Assembly: GCF_003265705.1 (NCBI RefSeq)
Contig: NW_020312827.1
Span: forward strand, 15,592,154-15,656,153
Direction of reading: 5' to 3'
Origin: Callorhinus ursinus
Taxonomy: Eukaryota; Chordata; Mammalia; Carnivora; Otariidae
Length of the DNA stretch: 64,000 bases
Positions 23,631 to 35,084 of the stretch are shown here, in pieces. Made by a program: the position numbers and the translations under genes. Each line of letters starts with the position of its first letter. Position 1 is the first letter of the stretch. A model generated the notes under the pieces. It saw only the letters and a program-made list of their open reading frames with translations. It was not told the DNA's origin and searched no databases.

Positions 23631-25426
23631 CAAGGGCACAACCTGACTATGGGATTCAGCAACACTCATACATGAACTATAGGTAGATTGAATTGGATGG
23701 AGTTAAGTATGCTTCCAGGTATCCATTCTCTGTTTTTAGAACTAGTCACAGTCCTAGGAATATAATAAACCATTGATATTTGTAATTTTTTTTACTATCA
23801 TCTCATAAGAATAAGGCAAGTTGTAAATGCCTAGGGAAAATAACTAAAGAGGATGCATTAAGATAAAAATAAGAAGAATTGGGTAGATACAGCCTCTCAA
23901 ATGGCAAGGGTGGTAATATTTTCTACTTTTGCTCAGGCTGAGGGAGATGGTTGGAGAGAATCCATTTCTAGTTCTCCAACATGTCTAACTGTCAGTGTTC
24001 AATATTAATTCACAGTGGCACTTTTCTGCTTCTCAGGTTTGTTACTATTTAATAACCACTTATTATTTTTAATAAACTCAAGGCATTGTAAGTCCGGTTG
24101 TGAGAGGCACAAAGCCACTATCCTTAAATAGTGGTTGACAACTTAGCTAAAGAGATAAGCTTTAAACATCGGCATTTCCAATGCGCAGCAGTAAGACAGT
24201 GCTGGGAGACTTCCAGACAACATATGTTAACAGCAGGAGTGAAATAGAAATGATTAGTAACTGATTTGTGTTTTTCCTCTGGGATGCCACCTGTGGTAGC
24301 AACTGCTGCTGGTCCCCTCAGCAAGCCTCTAACTTGGACAACTGCCTTGTCCAAGTTACATTGCATTCTGCATATTTGAAGAAATGCTATCTGGGCCATG
24401 GCCAAGTTGGCCTTTTTTCCCCCAGGCATCGCCCCTGGGGACTCTGCACAGTGTCCCACACTGGTTCTTAAGTCCAGAAGCAGGAGAGAGATGAAGGAAG
24501 AATATTTTGCAAAAACCTGCATAGGTCAGAGCTTGTGTGAAAATCCCAATTCACAGAGGCTTGGATATTTATGGCAAAAAGAAAAATCTCTGAGTAAACA
24601 CATGCACACTATTTCAAAGGGGTGTTTTGAAAACTCATCTCTTATTTTGTGGTTGTAAATACTACGAATGACTCAGATTTTTTAGGGGAAAAGGGTGGTA
24701 TATAAAGGTAAAGAAGATAATTTTATTACTGGCTAGAGAATATAGAATGCCAAAGGGTAAATTATATATGGCTTCCAGATTTATCTCAAGTGAACACCAT
24801 AAATCTAGCCTAATATTTAATTTCCATTCTTGCTTTTTTTCTAAATTACTATCAGTCAACTAACTGAAAACACACATTTTGTTGAAAGAATTGCTTATCC
24901 TAATACTACTTTAACTCGTAATTTTGACTCATATCTATTTCACTTTTGACTCATATGTCTTCATACCAAGTAAAAATCTCAACTATGATGTAGGGAGAAA
25001 TTAAGCAAAGTGATGTTGACCAGACATTCTCCTAAAACTCCCCAGACTCTTAATTGTCAGGAAACACCTGATCCTATTATCAACAGTGTAGGTGAGCCTG
25101 GTCTTCGAGATTCATTTCGGCCATGGACGTTAGTTACTGCCAGCCTATAGATGGCAGCAAACTTACACAACATTCTTGGAGTCCAACTTTTCAATTTCTA
25201 TTTCCAGTTACTCTTTCCTGCTAGTTTTTATTTTATTTTCCATTATACGAACAAGTTATATATAATTATTAAACAATAGGCTGAGGAGACAGTCATAGTT
25301 TTACTGGGACATGGTTTAAGAAACCACTGGAAAACTAAGGGAAAACTAAAAGCAAAAGCAAAAAGAAAAATGCTTATAATTAAGATTAGCAGAAGACAAA
25401 AATGTGGATATTTGCATGGTCAGAAC

Positions 25427-25427
<1 letters not shown>
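23631..25427. other. Unassigned
   Basis: A 132-codon minus-strand frame (24124-24522) overlaps two plus-strand frames. It has no recognisable domain, and frames of this size occur by chance at this length. Confidence 0.55.

Positions 25428-25474
<47 letters not shown>
25428..25474. repeat. (GT)n microsatellite, about 23 units
   Basis: Perfect 47-bp GT tract, the longest uninterrupted dinucleotide run of its type here. Likely length-variable between individuals. Confidence 0.98.
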
Positions 25475-25476
<2 letters not shown>

Positions 25477-26654
25477 AATGTCACCGAGTTGGAACTTGGC
25501 TACTTTTTTTATTAGACCATTTGGCACAATATGTTCTTTAACATTGTCTAAGCTGAAAGATGGTGCCCTATTGTATAGTTTAATGATGTGTCCTACTGTC
25601 AATAAAGACTTTCTCTTAAAGCAATTGAGCTAGAATTAGGATATTTATGAGCAGACATAACCAATATGCTTAAAAGAATAGATAGCAATGACCAATTAGC
25701 CATGATGTTAAGTTTCAGCATATAAGAATCATCACTGAATGTTCTATTGCCATGGTCTTATTATGTGTTGCCCTGCTGGAAGAATCATTAGTGCTAAAGA
25801 GAGATTTAATTCAACTTATTGATGGAAAGGCCATTAAACCTTTGATATCAGTTGTAGTCTGTGCATCAGATTTCTTAGCTGAGAATGGATTTCTTATGGG
25901 GAATAATAGAGGATAATGAAGATAGAAACAATTACTGAAACTAGGGTCCAGTGATTATCAGCACATCAATATTTGCATTTTAGGCCCCAAGGAACTGCAC
26001 AGAGGACATCTGCCTTATTAGCAAGACTTCATGAGCCATAAAGGATTTTGTTTGCATTATTCATTGTTTAACAAAATGTCATAGGAACTAGGCCCATTTG
26101 CCTTTTTCAGCCACCTGTCTCCTGGCAGAAACAGGTGTGCTGTGCAGGTAATGTTCCCAGTGTAAAGAAGCACTGACCAAAGAAAGGCCATGAGAGAAAT
26201 ATGCTTACAATGGAGAGGTGAAAACAGTGACAACTTGGCCATTAGCAAGTGAGTATTGGATATGTGACACCTCTTCGTGTTAGCACCTGTTGAGGCTAAG
26301 AAATTGAGCTCTAAATATAATGATAAACAAGTCAGGTATCAACCTCCTAAGTTGGTATTTCTGAATTATTATCTATTAGATGATAATCAACATAATACCA
26401 AGTACAGATCTGTCAAACATTTATTTATGAGACTTTTTCTTTAAGTGAACTTTAAATTGACTCAACTCCCCCCAGTCACCTTCCCCACTACAATGCAAGA
26501 ATATCAGGGAAATAAAATAATAGATGTATTATATATTTTTCTACTACAAATAAAAGCAAGTACATAATTTCATATTTCAAAACTGTTTCTGTGTTTTAAA
26601 AAAACTTAGCAGATCCTTTTGGGATATTTACTGATTGAAATAAGGGAATTTTGG
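25475..26654. other. Unassigned
   Basis: No repeat or coding signal recognised. Confidence 0.6.
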
Positions 26655-26880
26655 AAAAGGGATACAGTTTACTTATGGAGCATCTCCCATGAATCAGGAT
26701 ATGTGCAACTTTCTTCACATGTTATGTAATCAGAGAAACAACTTTATAAAATAAAATTAATCACATGTATTTTACAGATGAAGTACCTGAGAGTTAAATT
26801 TACTTTCATAAAACTACAGAGTTGGAAAGTAAAACATCAAGTTTTCAATCCCCAGATCTGTCTTGATGGCATACTATAGT
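26655..26880 (-). repeat. MIR-family SINE, minus strand
   Basis: TTATGGAGCATCTCCCATGAA, TTCTTCACATGTTATGTAATC, CATGTATTTTACAGATGAAG, TACCTGAGAGTTAAATTTAC and ACTACAGAGTTGGAAAG match antisense MIR order. Confidence 0.72.
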
Positions 26881-27264
26881 GTCTTAGAGACTAAAGTAGA
26901 CCTTAAAGCTGAAGTCACAAAAGACTTCAGGGACCAAGAAAGTGACATGTTAGTAGATTAGACCAGGCAGGGAAAAGTGTTTGCTGATGCTGGACTCCAG
27001 TGTCAAATAAATAATCAGAGAGGGGTGGGCCATCAGGTGCATTGGAGAGGGCACATTCCCATAAAATTTGTCCCTGCCATTTGACTCCAGAAATGTTGAC
27101 ACATAGTTGTTAGATCATCCCATTTCTCAAAAGAAGCCAGAAACCTTTTGTTTTATTTTGTTTTCCCTATGAAATTGCCTGGCTTTTAATTTTTGGCAAG
27201 TATTTTGAACGTAGGTAAAAAAATAAAAAAGTATAAAGCATATCTAATGGTCAGAGAGACATTG

Positions 27265-27336
27265 ATTACATATATGTTATATATGTGATATATATGTATA
27301 TATAATATATGTGATAGATATATGTGATACCAAATA
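27265..27336. repeat. AT-rich (TATATG)n-like palindromic low-complexity tract
   Basis: Repeated ATATATGT/ACATATAT/TGTGATAGATATATG units with many self-complementary blocks, ending directly at an L1 fragment. Confidence 0.85.
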
Positions 27337-27339
27337 TAT

Positions 27340-28105
27340 CACATCTTTTTTATCCATTCATTAGTCAATGAACATTTGGGCTGTTTCCATAATTTGGCTA
27401 TTGGAGATAATGCTGCTATAAACATTATGGTGCATGTATCTCTCTGAATCAGTATTTTTGTATTCTTTGGGTAAATACCTAGTAGTGCAATTGCTGGATT
27501 GTAGGGTAGTTCTATTTCAACTTTTTGAGGAACCCCATACTGTTTTCCAGTGTCTGCACCAGTTTGCATTCCCATTAACAGTGCACGAGGGTTCCCCGTT
27601 CTCCACATCTTCGCCAACACCTGTTGTTTCTAGTGTTGTTCATTTTAGCCATTTTGACAGGTGTGAAGTGATATCTCATTGTAGTTTTGATTTGTATTTC
27701 CCTGATGATGAGTGATATTGGGCATCTTTTCATATGTCTCTTGGCCGTGTGTATGTCTTCTTTGAAAAAATGTCTATTCATGTCTTCTGCCCATTTTTAA
27801 TTTGATTATTTGTTTTCTGGGTGTTGAGTTTTATAAGTTCTTTATATATTTTGGATACTAACCCTTGATCAGATATGTCTTTTGCAAATATCTTCTCCCA
27901 TTCTGTAGGTTGCCTTTTAGTTTTGTTGATTGTTTCCTTTGCTGTGCAGAAGCTTTTTATTTTGATGAAGTTCCAATAGTTTATTTTTGCTTTTGTTTCC
28001 CTTGCCTCAGAGACATATCTAGTAAGAAGTTGCTATGGCCAATGTCAATGAGGTTACTGCCTGTGTTCTCCTCTAGGATTTTAGTGGTTTCATATCTCAT
28101 ATTCA
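27340..28105 (-). mobile_element. 5'-truncated L1, ORF2 3' part, minus strand
   Basis: Minus-strand translation of 27339-27620 gives the ORF2p C-terminal region, including [15 protein letters not shown] and TNEWIKKM. The complementary strand contains CTTCTGCCCATTTTTAATTTG and TGTTTTCTGGGTGTTGAGTT, both standard antisense L1 ORF2 landmarks. The fragment lacks the cysteine-rich region's full frame and has several frameshifts. The 3' UTR and poly(A) are not visible; the AT-rich tract lies where they should be. Confidence 0.9.
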
Positions 28106-28976
28106 TAGAACCTCATTTGTAGAACCCACCAGTGAATTCATGTACTTGCTGGCTTTGGAGAAAGGGTCATATGGTCAAGTGTTTAGGTCATGATGATCAA
28201 GAATATGCTTGTTTCTGCAATAATACAGATCCACCCAATAACGTCAATCAAACTTTAGAGACCATGGCTAGAGGAAATGGTGAAGGGCTACTCACAAAAG
28301 ATCTCTGACTTTATTCAAATTTTATTTCCTACAATACATGTTCAGTCTAATGATTACATCTAAGATGATCATTCACTACTACTTTGCAAGTTATTTTAGT
28401 ACTTTCTTCAGGGGATTCTGTATTTGATTTTGTCAACCGAACAAGTGTAGAGAAGAAAAATATAAGTAACCCCCAAATTTTGCATTAATCAAAGACAAAT
28501 ATAATGAGTAAGCAATAAAAGCAGAAATTTTCAAATATTGAATTGCCTTATTTAAATAGTTGTTTGAGAAATAGCTGTCCTGGGCTTTTTGTTGTTGTTG
28601 TATTTTTTTTATTAGTAAGCACAAACTTTCTTTAGATAATGACTTGAAGATACCTGTTGGTAGCAATATCAACATCTAGGGATTCAGGGATCATAGAATG
28701 AGAATAACTTCTGTGAGCTTTGATTTTGACATTAGACTCTGTATATAACACTTTTATCCTCAGAAGTATTTTATCCTCAGAACCATTTTTGTGGTTCATT
28801 TGATGCTATGTATTCACAATTAATTTTTTCCCACTTTCTGATGGGCATCATGAAAGACTACATTTCAAAGAAGACTTAATCTTAGTGGGTCTGTAGGGTT
28901 AGCTCTAGACAGTAGGAAAAGAGCAACGTGGTTATATAATACCACTTCCTGATCTGACCCCAAACCTCCCATGAGA
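28106..28976. other. Unassigned AT-rich DNA
   Basis: GTTGTTGTTG run at about 28,591-28,600. No gene or repeat recognised. Confidence 0.6.
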
Positions 28977-29001
28977 TTTTTTTTTTTTTTTTTTTTTTTT
29001 T
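28977..29001. repeat. T25 homopolymer
   Basis: Uninterrupted poly(T). No SINE or L1 body is attached and no flanking direct repeat was found, so it may be a free-standing homopolymer or the tail of an unrecognised antisense retrocopy. Confidence 0.97.
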
Positions 29002-29219
29002 GCTCATTCTCTCTTTTCACTCTCTGGCTAGCCAAATGCAGAAATTCTATCACAGGATTCCATGGTCCCAAGGGCCAATAATATCACTTGGGAAAAACCC
29101 TCCCTCCCTCCCAATCTGTAGACCACTTTGGATTGTGTCAGGAGTGTGCCATACAATTATATTGTGGTAAACTCCAGAATTTACCTGTGTGGGCACCAGA
29201 TGTTACTCACCCTGATGCT

Positions 29220-29375
29220 CTGAGTCTAAAACTATGATAAGACAGATATTGGTATCATCCCCATTTTACAGATAAGGGACTTGAGGCTTATACAAATTAA
29301 GTTTGCCCAAAGTCATGAAGTTAATAATTGATGAAGTTAGGACCCAAATCCAAGTCAATTGGTCCCAAATTTTGG
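29220..29375 (-). repeat. MIR-family SINE, minus strand
   Basis: TCATCCCCATTTTACAGATAAGG, GACTTGAGGCTTATACAAAT, TTTGCCCAAAGTCATGAAG and TTAGGACCCAAATCCAAGTC follow antisense MIR order closely. Confidence 0.85.
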
Positions 29376-29984
29376 CCCCCTTCCCCTAGATCATTCTATT
29401 AATTGTGAAAGCTAAAGTCTTGTATTCTAGATCCTCAATGCTAGACGTAATCAACTAACCAATGCCAATAGAAAAGAACTGCCATCTTCCTACCACCCAC
29501 TGGACAAACATCTACTTTGGATTTTAACTTTCTAGACACATTGACCATTTTATATCCCCTTTGTTGTTTAATCTAATGGGAAGAATTTTAGAGGACAACA
29601 TAGTGACCATGACAACTGAATAAAGAGACCATGGAAAAAAGTGTGACAGAAGAGCTATCTCTTATATCATGTGGTTATCTGCCTGTTTTGGTTTCATGTG
29701 AGGTGAACCTAACCCACACTAGTATTCCTTATCCAAATTTAGATAGTTTCAAATTCTTTTTGGAAAAAAGACACTGGTTAAACAACCTTTTTTTTCTTCT
29801 TTCTACATAAAATAAGGATATGAGACGTGGAAAAACCAGTGACAAAAATTAGCATTATATATATCTCAGCATGTTTCTTTCCTTTTTTCAAAGTATTCAA
29901 AGAAGAATACTTCAATAAGAATTGAGCCCATTTCTTTGAATATTTATATTAAGATTTGTCCTTCAGTAATTCTATCTGAATGTA

Positions 29985-30108
29985 TGTTGACACAGATATC
30001 AAACAAAGGATATGTTGTATCTCTACCTGACACCCAGTACGTGACACATACTTAAAAATTGTTGGCTGAGTGCATGAATGGATGAATGAATGAATAAAAT
30101 AATGATTC
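29985..30108 (+). repeat. L2 3' end fragment
   Basis: CTGACACCCAGTACGTGACACATACTTAAAAATTG...TGAATGGATGAATGAATGAATAA matches the L2 tail and its terminal (TGAA)n. Confidence 0.7.
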
Positions 30109-31339
30109 TCAACCCAGAAACCTTCATTATAAAGAGAGAGTCAAGTGGGCTTTTTGCTTTTAATATGTTAAGAAATCTGACAGACACTGAGCGTTTTCCT
30201 ACAATATGTTGCTCTAGGTTAAGTAAATCACCATGTTTCTTTCCTTTTGCCTGGAATTGGATCAGATCAATGTGCCATGTTGGATGTCTCATGCTGCGCA
30301 GAAACTCTGATTGATACTTATATGTCTGATTAAAAAGAAGAAATAGATTAGCTGTTACCTAATCAATGTAGTTGAATAGACAAGATTTTTCCAGAAGTTA
30401 CTGATGAAAGGAAACAGTAAACTGTATTATTAATGGTTGAATATGTTGTATACAACTGCATTAAAACAATAGACAATTAAGGAAAATAAGGAATTGTGTC
30501 TCATTTAACAATATCTGATAATTGCTAAGAAACTACTGAGTGTATATTCCTTAGATAATACTCCATTAAAAAGACATGAAGGAAAGTAAATTTATGATTA
30601 ATCCAGGAGAACACATACCTAGTTCGATTCAGTCAAAGATGTGATTCTAAATCTTTATTAGTGTTTCCAGGTATTAATCTCTTCCAGTTTCTAGGAACTT
30701 TCTACTATTGTTAAATTTGAAAAGCAACCTGTAAAACAATAAGGTTCTTTTCCCACTAACTGAGAAATAAGAAGTCACACTCCCAACCAGCCCTAATTCA
30801 ACCTGAATTAAACATGTCAACTGTTGTATCTTAGAGTTGGTAGACTCTATTTTTTTCTCTGAATTATGCATCCCTTTGGGATCTAAAGCTTGGTATAAAT
30901 CTGGAAATCTCACAAAAACAGAATCTCATGAAATTTTCAGAGCTCTATGCCTTGATCAGGTTGAAAATATGCTGGCACAGCCAGCATCAGCTCCAGCCAA
31001 GTCATGGATGTGCACAGGGGCCCAGCAGTATGGAATGCAAAGCAACTCCACAAAGTAAGCTCAAAGTGATTTCAAAACTTCCCAGAATTGGTGCCATAAT
31101 TTCTGGGCAGTAGCTCAGGTATGAAAGTTCTTATTTCAAATGAATCTGTCCAGTAATTCCTGGCACAGCAATTCTAAATTGAAGGGAAGCAAAGCTCCCT
31201 TTTTCCTCAAGGTCACCCAGGAGCATTATCCTCTCCAACATAAATATTACCCTTCAGTTCTCATTCACTAGGAAATGAGACACCAGAAATTAGATTTTAC
31301 TTGTCTCTTTAACGAAGGAAATCAGCAATTATTTGAGGC
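30109..31339. other. Unassigned
   Basis: Short frames only (30090-30314, 30674-31113), without motifs. Confidence 0.6.
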
Positions 31340-31535
31340 CTCATTTTGTCATATTCTGTATGAGACACTTTATAAATGTTATCCCATTTAATCCTCATGA
31401 AAACCTTTTAATGTAAATATTATTATTCTTATGTCACTGCAGAGGCTCAGAGAGTTTGAGTAACTCACCCAAGGTCACACATCAGTGAGTGTTAGAGCTG
31501 TGATTTGAACTTGACTCTGACATGAAACCTCCTCT
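31340..31535 (-). repeat. MIR-family SINE, minus strand
   Basis: ACACTTTATAAATGTTATCCC, ATTTAATCCTCATGAAAACC, TGCAGAGGCTCAGAGAGTTTG, AACTCACCCAAGGTCACAC and GAGCTGTGATTTGAAC follow antisense MIR order clearly. Confidence 0.9.
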
Positions 31536-32299
31536 TAGTATACCAAGAATTTGCTTTGGAGATTGCTTTATAGCAATGTAATATATTCTTGAAAAATGTT
31601 CTTATTTGTTAGTTTATTTCTGAAATATGTATTGTAATGCCTTCTCATTATGAGAGATTACAATAGCTCAAAATCCATTTCAGGAAGGTTCACTAAACTC
31701 AAGGTGCTATATGTTGATAATTAAAGGTTGAATGGCTATTTAAGCCTTATAATTTCTAAATGATTTTGAGTCTTATTAAAGACAGGAAAGAAATAATTCA
31801 CAAAGAGATCATTGATCTTAAGTGATTTTTTGGTCTTTTCTTTGGTTTCTCAGCCCCCTTTCAGAGCTTCCTACAATCTATTTAATGGAAAATGAAGCTT
31901 AAAGCCAATAAAATAGGGGTTGGAGTGGGAAGAATGTTGGGCTCACAGAGATAAGAATGGTTGCAGGTGGCAGATAGAGTGTGGGAGAGAATGACCAAAT
32001 ATTTGTGAGAGTTAGTAACACTCACCTTCAGGCCCTCTTCCCAGAAAATCTTACCACCCCTACTACCACCTTTTACTCCTGGATACTTAGGCTATTTCCA
32101 ATTAGATCAGGGTCATTATGGATGCCTCTAAGAGTAGAGGTTTCATTTATGGAGCATGGAATTTGCCAGCATTGAGATGAATTTTTAAGGCAATTCTCTG
32201 AAACTGTGAGTTAAAATTAAATTGCTAGAGTTTCCATAGGAGCCTGGCAGGACAGCGGGCTCAACTAAATTAAAATAAATAAATTTAAAAAATAAAAAA
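31536..32299. other. Unassigned
   Basis: An A-rich AAATAAATAAATTTAAAAAAT stretch ends it (32,270-32,304) without a SINE body. Nothing else recognised. Confidence 0.55.
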
Positions 32300-32470
32300 A
32301 AAAAACCCTGAAAACATAGATGCTCAGTTGGATAGATCCTTACAGACTGTCTGGTCCAATTTCTAGCATTTAAAACAGGCTAGGACAGTAACTTTTCCAA
32401 GTTTACAAAGCTGGTAAATGGTTGAGGTAAGATGCAAATCTATAGCTATGATTTCAAAGCATGTACTCTT
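32300..32470 (-). repeat. MIR-like fragment, minus strand
   Basis: CTGTCTGGTCCAATTTCTAGC, AGTAACTTTTCCAAGTTTAC, AAGCTGGTAAATGG and GCATGTACTCTTTAATG follow the antisense order of MIR-type repeats but are very diverged. Confidence 0.5.
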
Positions 32471-32479
32471 TAATGATTA

Positions 32480-32625
32480 GCTCCCTTCTTTGGCTTTGAT
32501 CAACTAACTTCTCTAGGATTCTATTTTATTATCTAGAAAATGGGCTGATAAGACCGACCTCCCAGTGCGATAATGAGGAGTATATGACGGTGTATATGGA
32601 GTGTGGGACTGAGCACCTGGTGCCC
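32480..32625 (+). repeat. MIR-like fragment
   Basis: AACTAACTTCTCTAGGATTC, TTATCTAGAAAATGGGCTG, CCGACCTCCCAGTGCGATAATGAGG and GAGCACCTGGTGCCCAG match the 3' two thirds of MIR on the plus strand. Confidence 0.65.
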
Positions 32626-32974
32626 AGGAAGGGGGGCTCTGTAAGCCATTCCTCAGGTTTGCAGCAATGGGGAAGCAGTTCAGCTATCGTGGATTTTAGG
32701 AGAGAGACTGTGCTTAAAACTCAGGCATTAATGCTCAGCTGAATGCCCTTTCCAATAAACCATGTTTTAATTTCCTCAAACAAAGTTCATTATTTGTGGA
32801 AGATTGTTTGGAGAGTTTGGCAGTAGGCAATATGGACCTACTGTTTTTATTAAAAGCTTACATACAATATTTTCTTATGCATCATTTGTGACTGCCTTTT
32901 TTGAGAAAAAAAAAGAAAGAAAAAGAAAGCAACACACACATTTGGATTCAATTTCCATATCTTCAGATGACTAA

Positions 32975-33120
32975 CCACGTTATCTTCTGTGAATCATTTT
33001 GATCCTGTGAACTTGAAATTCCTCATCTATAAGAAGGGGACAAAACGCTTCCCCCCGCACAAGTAAAGGATCATTGTAAGGATTAACATTTTAAAACTAA
33101 CGTGAACATAATATTTCATC
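32975..33120 (+). repeat. MIR-like fragment
   Basis: CCTCATCTATAAGAAGGGGAC, then CATTGTAAGGATTAACATTTTAAAA resembles the central and 3' part of MIR on the plus strand. Confidence 0.55.
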
Positions 33121-33982
33121 TTAATGTGCTTCACTTTGTGCTTAAATGCAAAAGTTTTATCTGGCTAGCTGTCTGGCTGAGTGGCTAGCTCTAACAGCAT
33201 GTGCTTCTCATGGGACCCCGCGCAACTCCCTTATTGGGGTCTAGACCTCCAATGTCCATATACACTTCATAGAATTATTTTTTAAATCAAAATAGATAAA
33301 GTATATTAAGTGCCTGGCAGAATGCATTTAAGACACTGTAGCATACTATTATAACTATTTTCAGTAGACCTGAGAAGAAAATCCTTATTTTTATCTGAGT
33401 CCTAACCCTCCTAGCTTCATGCAGTGAAGAGTAAAATTACCCTGTTGCTCATCCCCAGTTTCCTTCCAGTACCTAAAATTGTTTTCTGGGGCTCAGAGTC
33501 ATCAATATATGTGATTCTGAATTTTGATAGAACCATGAAATACCCCTTCTGAATTTTTACAAATATATGGCCATCAGTAACCTGCCTAGACTGCTCTGTT
33601 AGAAGCAATCTGCTTATTATAATAAAAATCAGGGGGCATTCTGTGCCTAGTGGAGGAGGGCCTGAGAAGTGTGCTGGCTGGGTTTGTTCCTATGGTAATA
33701 GCAGCAATTGAGTAGACGCCCTGGAGGCAGTTAGCCATCACTGCCATGTTGGCTAATAGTGGCAGGGTGACATCGATCCACATGGACAACTTTATTCAGG
33801 TCTCCAGACAAAAACCTAATCACTTTGCTGATTCTTCCTCAGTCTAACAGGTAGTGAATGACAAGTCATTTAAAACCTCAAACTTTGGAAGTCAATGTAC
33901 TAGAGCTCAAAGGGAGACTGTGGGGCAAGTCAAACACTGGGCTTATTATGAATTAAGTTGTCAGTACTTGAGGTTTGTTTAC
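33121..33982. other. Unassigned
   Basis: A GCTAGCTGTCTGGCTGAGTGGCTAGC imperfect palindromic stretch lies near 33,163-33,190. No gene signal. Confidence 0.55.
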
Positions 33983-33983
33983 T

Positions 33984-34014
<31 letters not shown>

Positions 34015-34035
34015 CGCGCGCGCGCGCGCGCGCGC
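33983..34035. repeat. (TG)12(CG)14 composite dinucleotide tract
   Basis: A perfect 53-bp alternating purine-pyrimidine run: 24 bp of TG units (33983-34006) followed by 29 bp of CG units (34007-34035). Both halves favour left-handed Z-DNA, and CG most strongly. Arg-Ala and Val-Cys runs translated from it are artefacts. Confidence 0.99.
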
Positions 34036-35084
34036 TAGATGAGTGCTTGCTGTGGCAGGTGCAGAGATGTCCTTCCAGTGTCCCTTTCAAGGAAAGACTT
34101 GCTCCCCAGCTATAGAGTGTGTGGTCACAATATTTTCCAGCTCTCAGAGACTTCAGGGTCTGCCTCAGCTTCTGAGAGCTTCCTTGCTTAAGCTCACATC
34201 TTTCTGGAACAGTGAGAGTCCATGGTGGAGCCAGGCAGGATTATAAGTATTTCCTAGAGCTGGCTACTAGGCTGACTGAGGTTTCTCTAGGCTTTGGCAG
34301 GCCTGTATTGGAGTTGAACTTTTTCCTCTGTCCCAACCTTCCTCAGGCCTGTTCCTTTCCCAGGTGTTCATCCCTAATCAATATCTTACACCTGAAACCC
34401 CCTCTCATCATCTGAGGACTCAACCTCTAACATAGGTTATGAGGGTCTCCAAGTTAGCAAGAGACAAATGGGGTTTTGACCCTGATCACTCACAGCTCAG
34501 CTGGCAATGGGGAACCCATCATTGCTGGTGGGTGAAACACAGCCTCTGCATAAGATGGCCTTCCAATTGATAAAATGTTGACCTGTGGTAAGTGGAGAGG
34601 ATATTTGGTGGAGGAGAATGTGTTGTTGGATATGAAATACAGGCAATTGAGAGGCATGAAGAAAAGAGTAGCTATGAGAATAAGATATGAGGTGGTTACT
34701 GCTAAGAATCGTTACTGTTCTACATAAAGATAAATAAATCCCTGAGGAAATAACACAGATTTGAAAGTCAGGTGTGAAATAGAGGGCCTTTTTGGATGCA
34801 GACAACAAAATCCTCATTTCCTCTAGCAGAAATGTAGAGAAATCAAGGAACAAGCCTATTTATTCATCAACGTGCCTGAACTTCAGAGTTAAATGCTCAA
34901 ATAAGATATATATGGCATGTCAAGATTGGAGCCCTGTTTGAAAACAAAGGCCAAAAGACCTGGTACCCTGACATCTGCATGGATACACCCAAAGATTTTG
35001 ACTTTCTAGGCTCCCTAGTAAGAAGAAGATCCAGAGGACTGCCCTATTAGTAAAAACTGTAGGTGCTCAGTGGTCAGAGGCATG
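34036..35084. other. Unassigned, possible ancient LTR-like piece
   Basis: 34,300-34,440 (AATCAATATCTTACACCTG...CTGAGGACTCAACCTCTAAC) resembles the end of a dispersed mammalian repeat I cannot name. The 118-codon minus-strand frame at 34497-34853 has no recognisable domain. Confidence 0.45.

Noticed and set aside
24124..24522. 132-codon minus-strand ORF as a gene
   Set aside because: No recognisable domain, overlapping plus-strand frames of similar size, and no splice or promoter context. Within chance expectation for 64 kb.
27434..27715. 93-codon plus-strand ORF
   Set aside because: It is the antisense of an L1 ORF2 fragment.
28977..29001. T25 as the tail of an antisense SINE
   Set aside because: No SINE head or core follows and no flanking direct repeat was found.
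33854..34042. ORF ending in Cys-Val and Arg-Ala repeats
   Set aside because: Produced by the (TG)n(CG)n microsatellite.
34497..34853. 118-codon minus-strand ORF as a gene or retroviral env remnant
   Set aside because: Ser/Leu/His-rich without recognisable domains. Proximity to the pol relic is not evidence by itself, and it is on the opposite strand.
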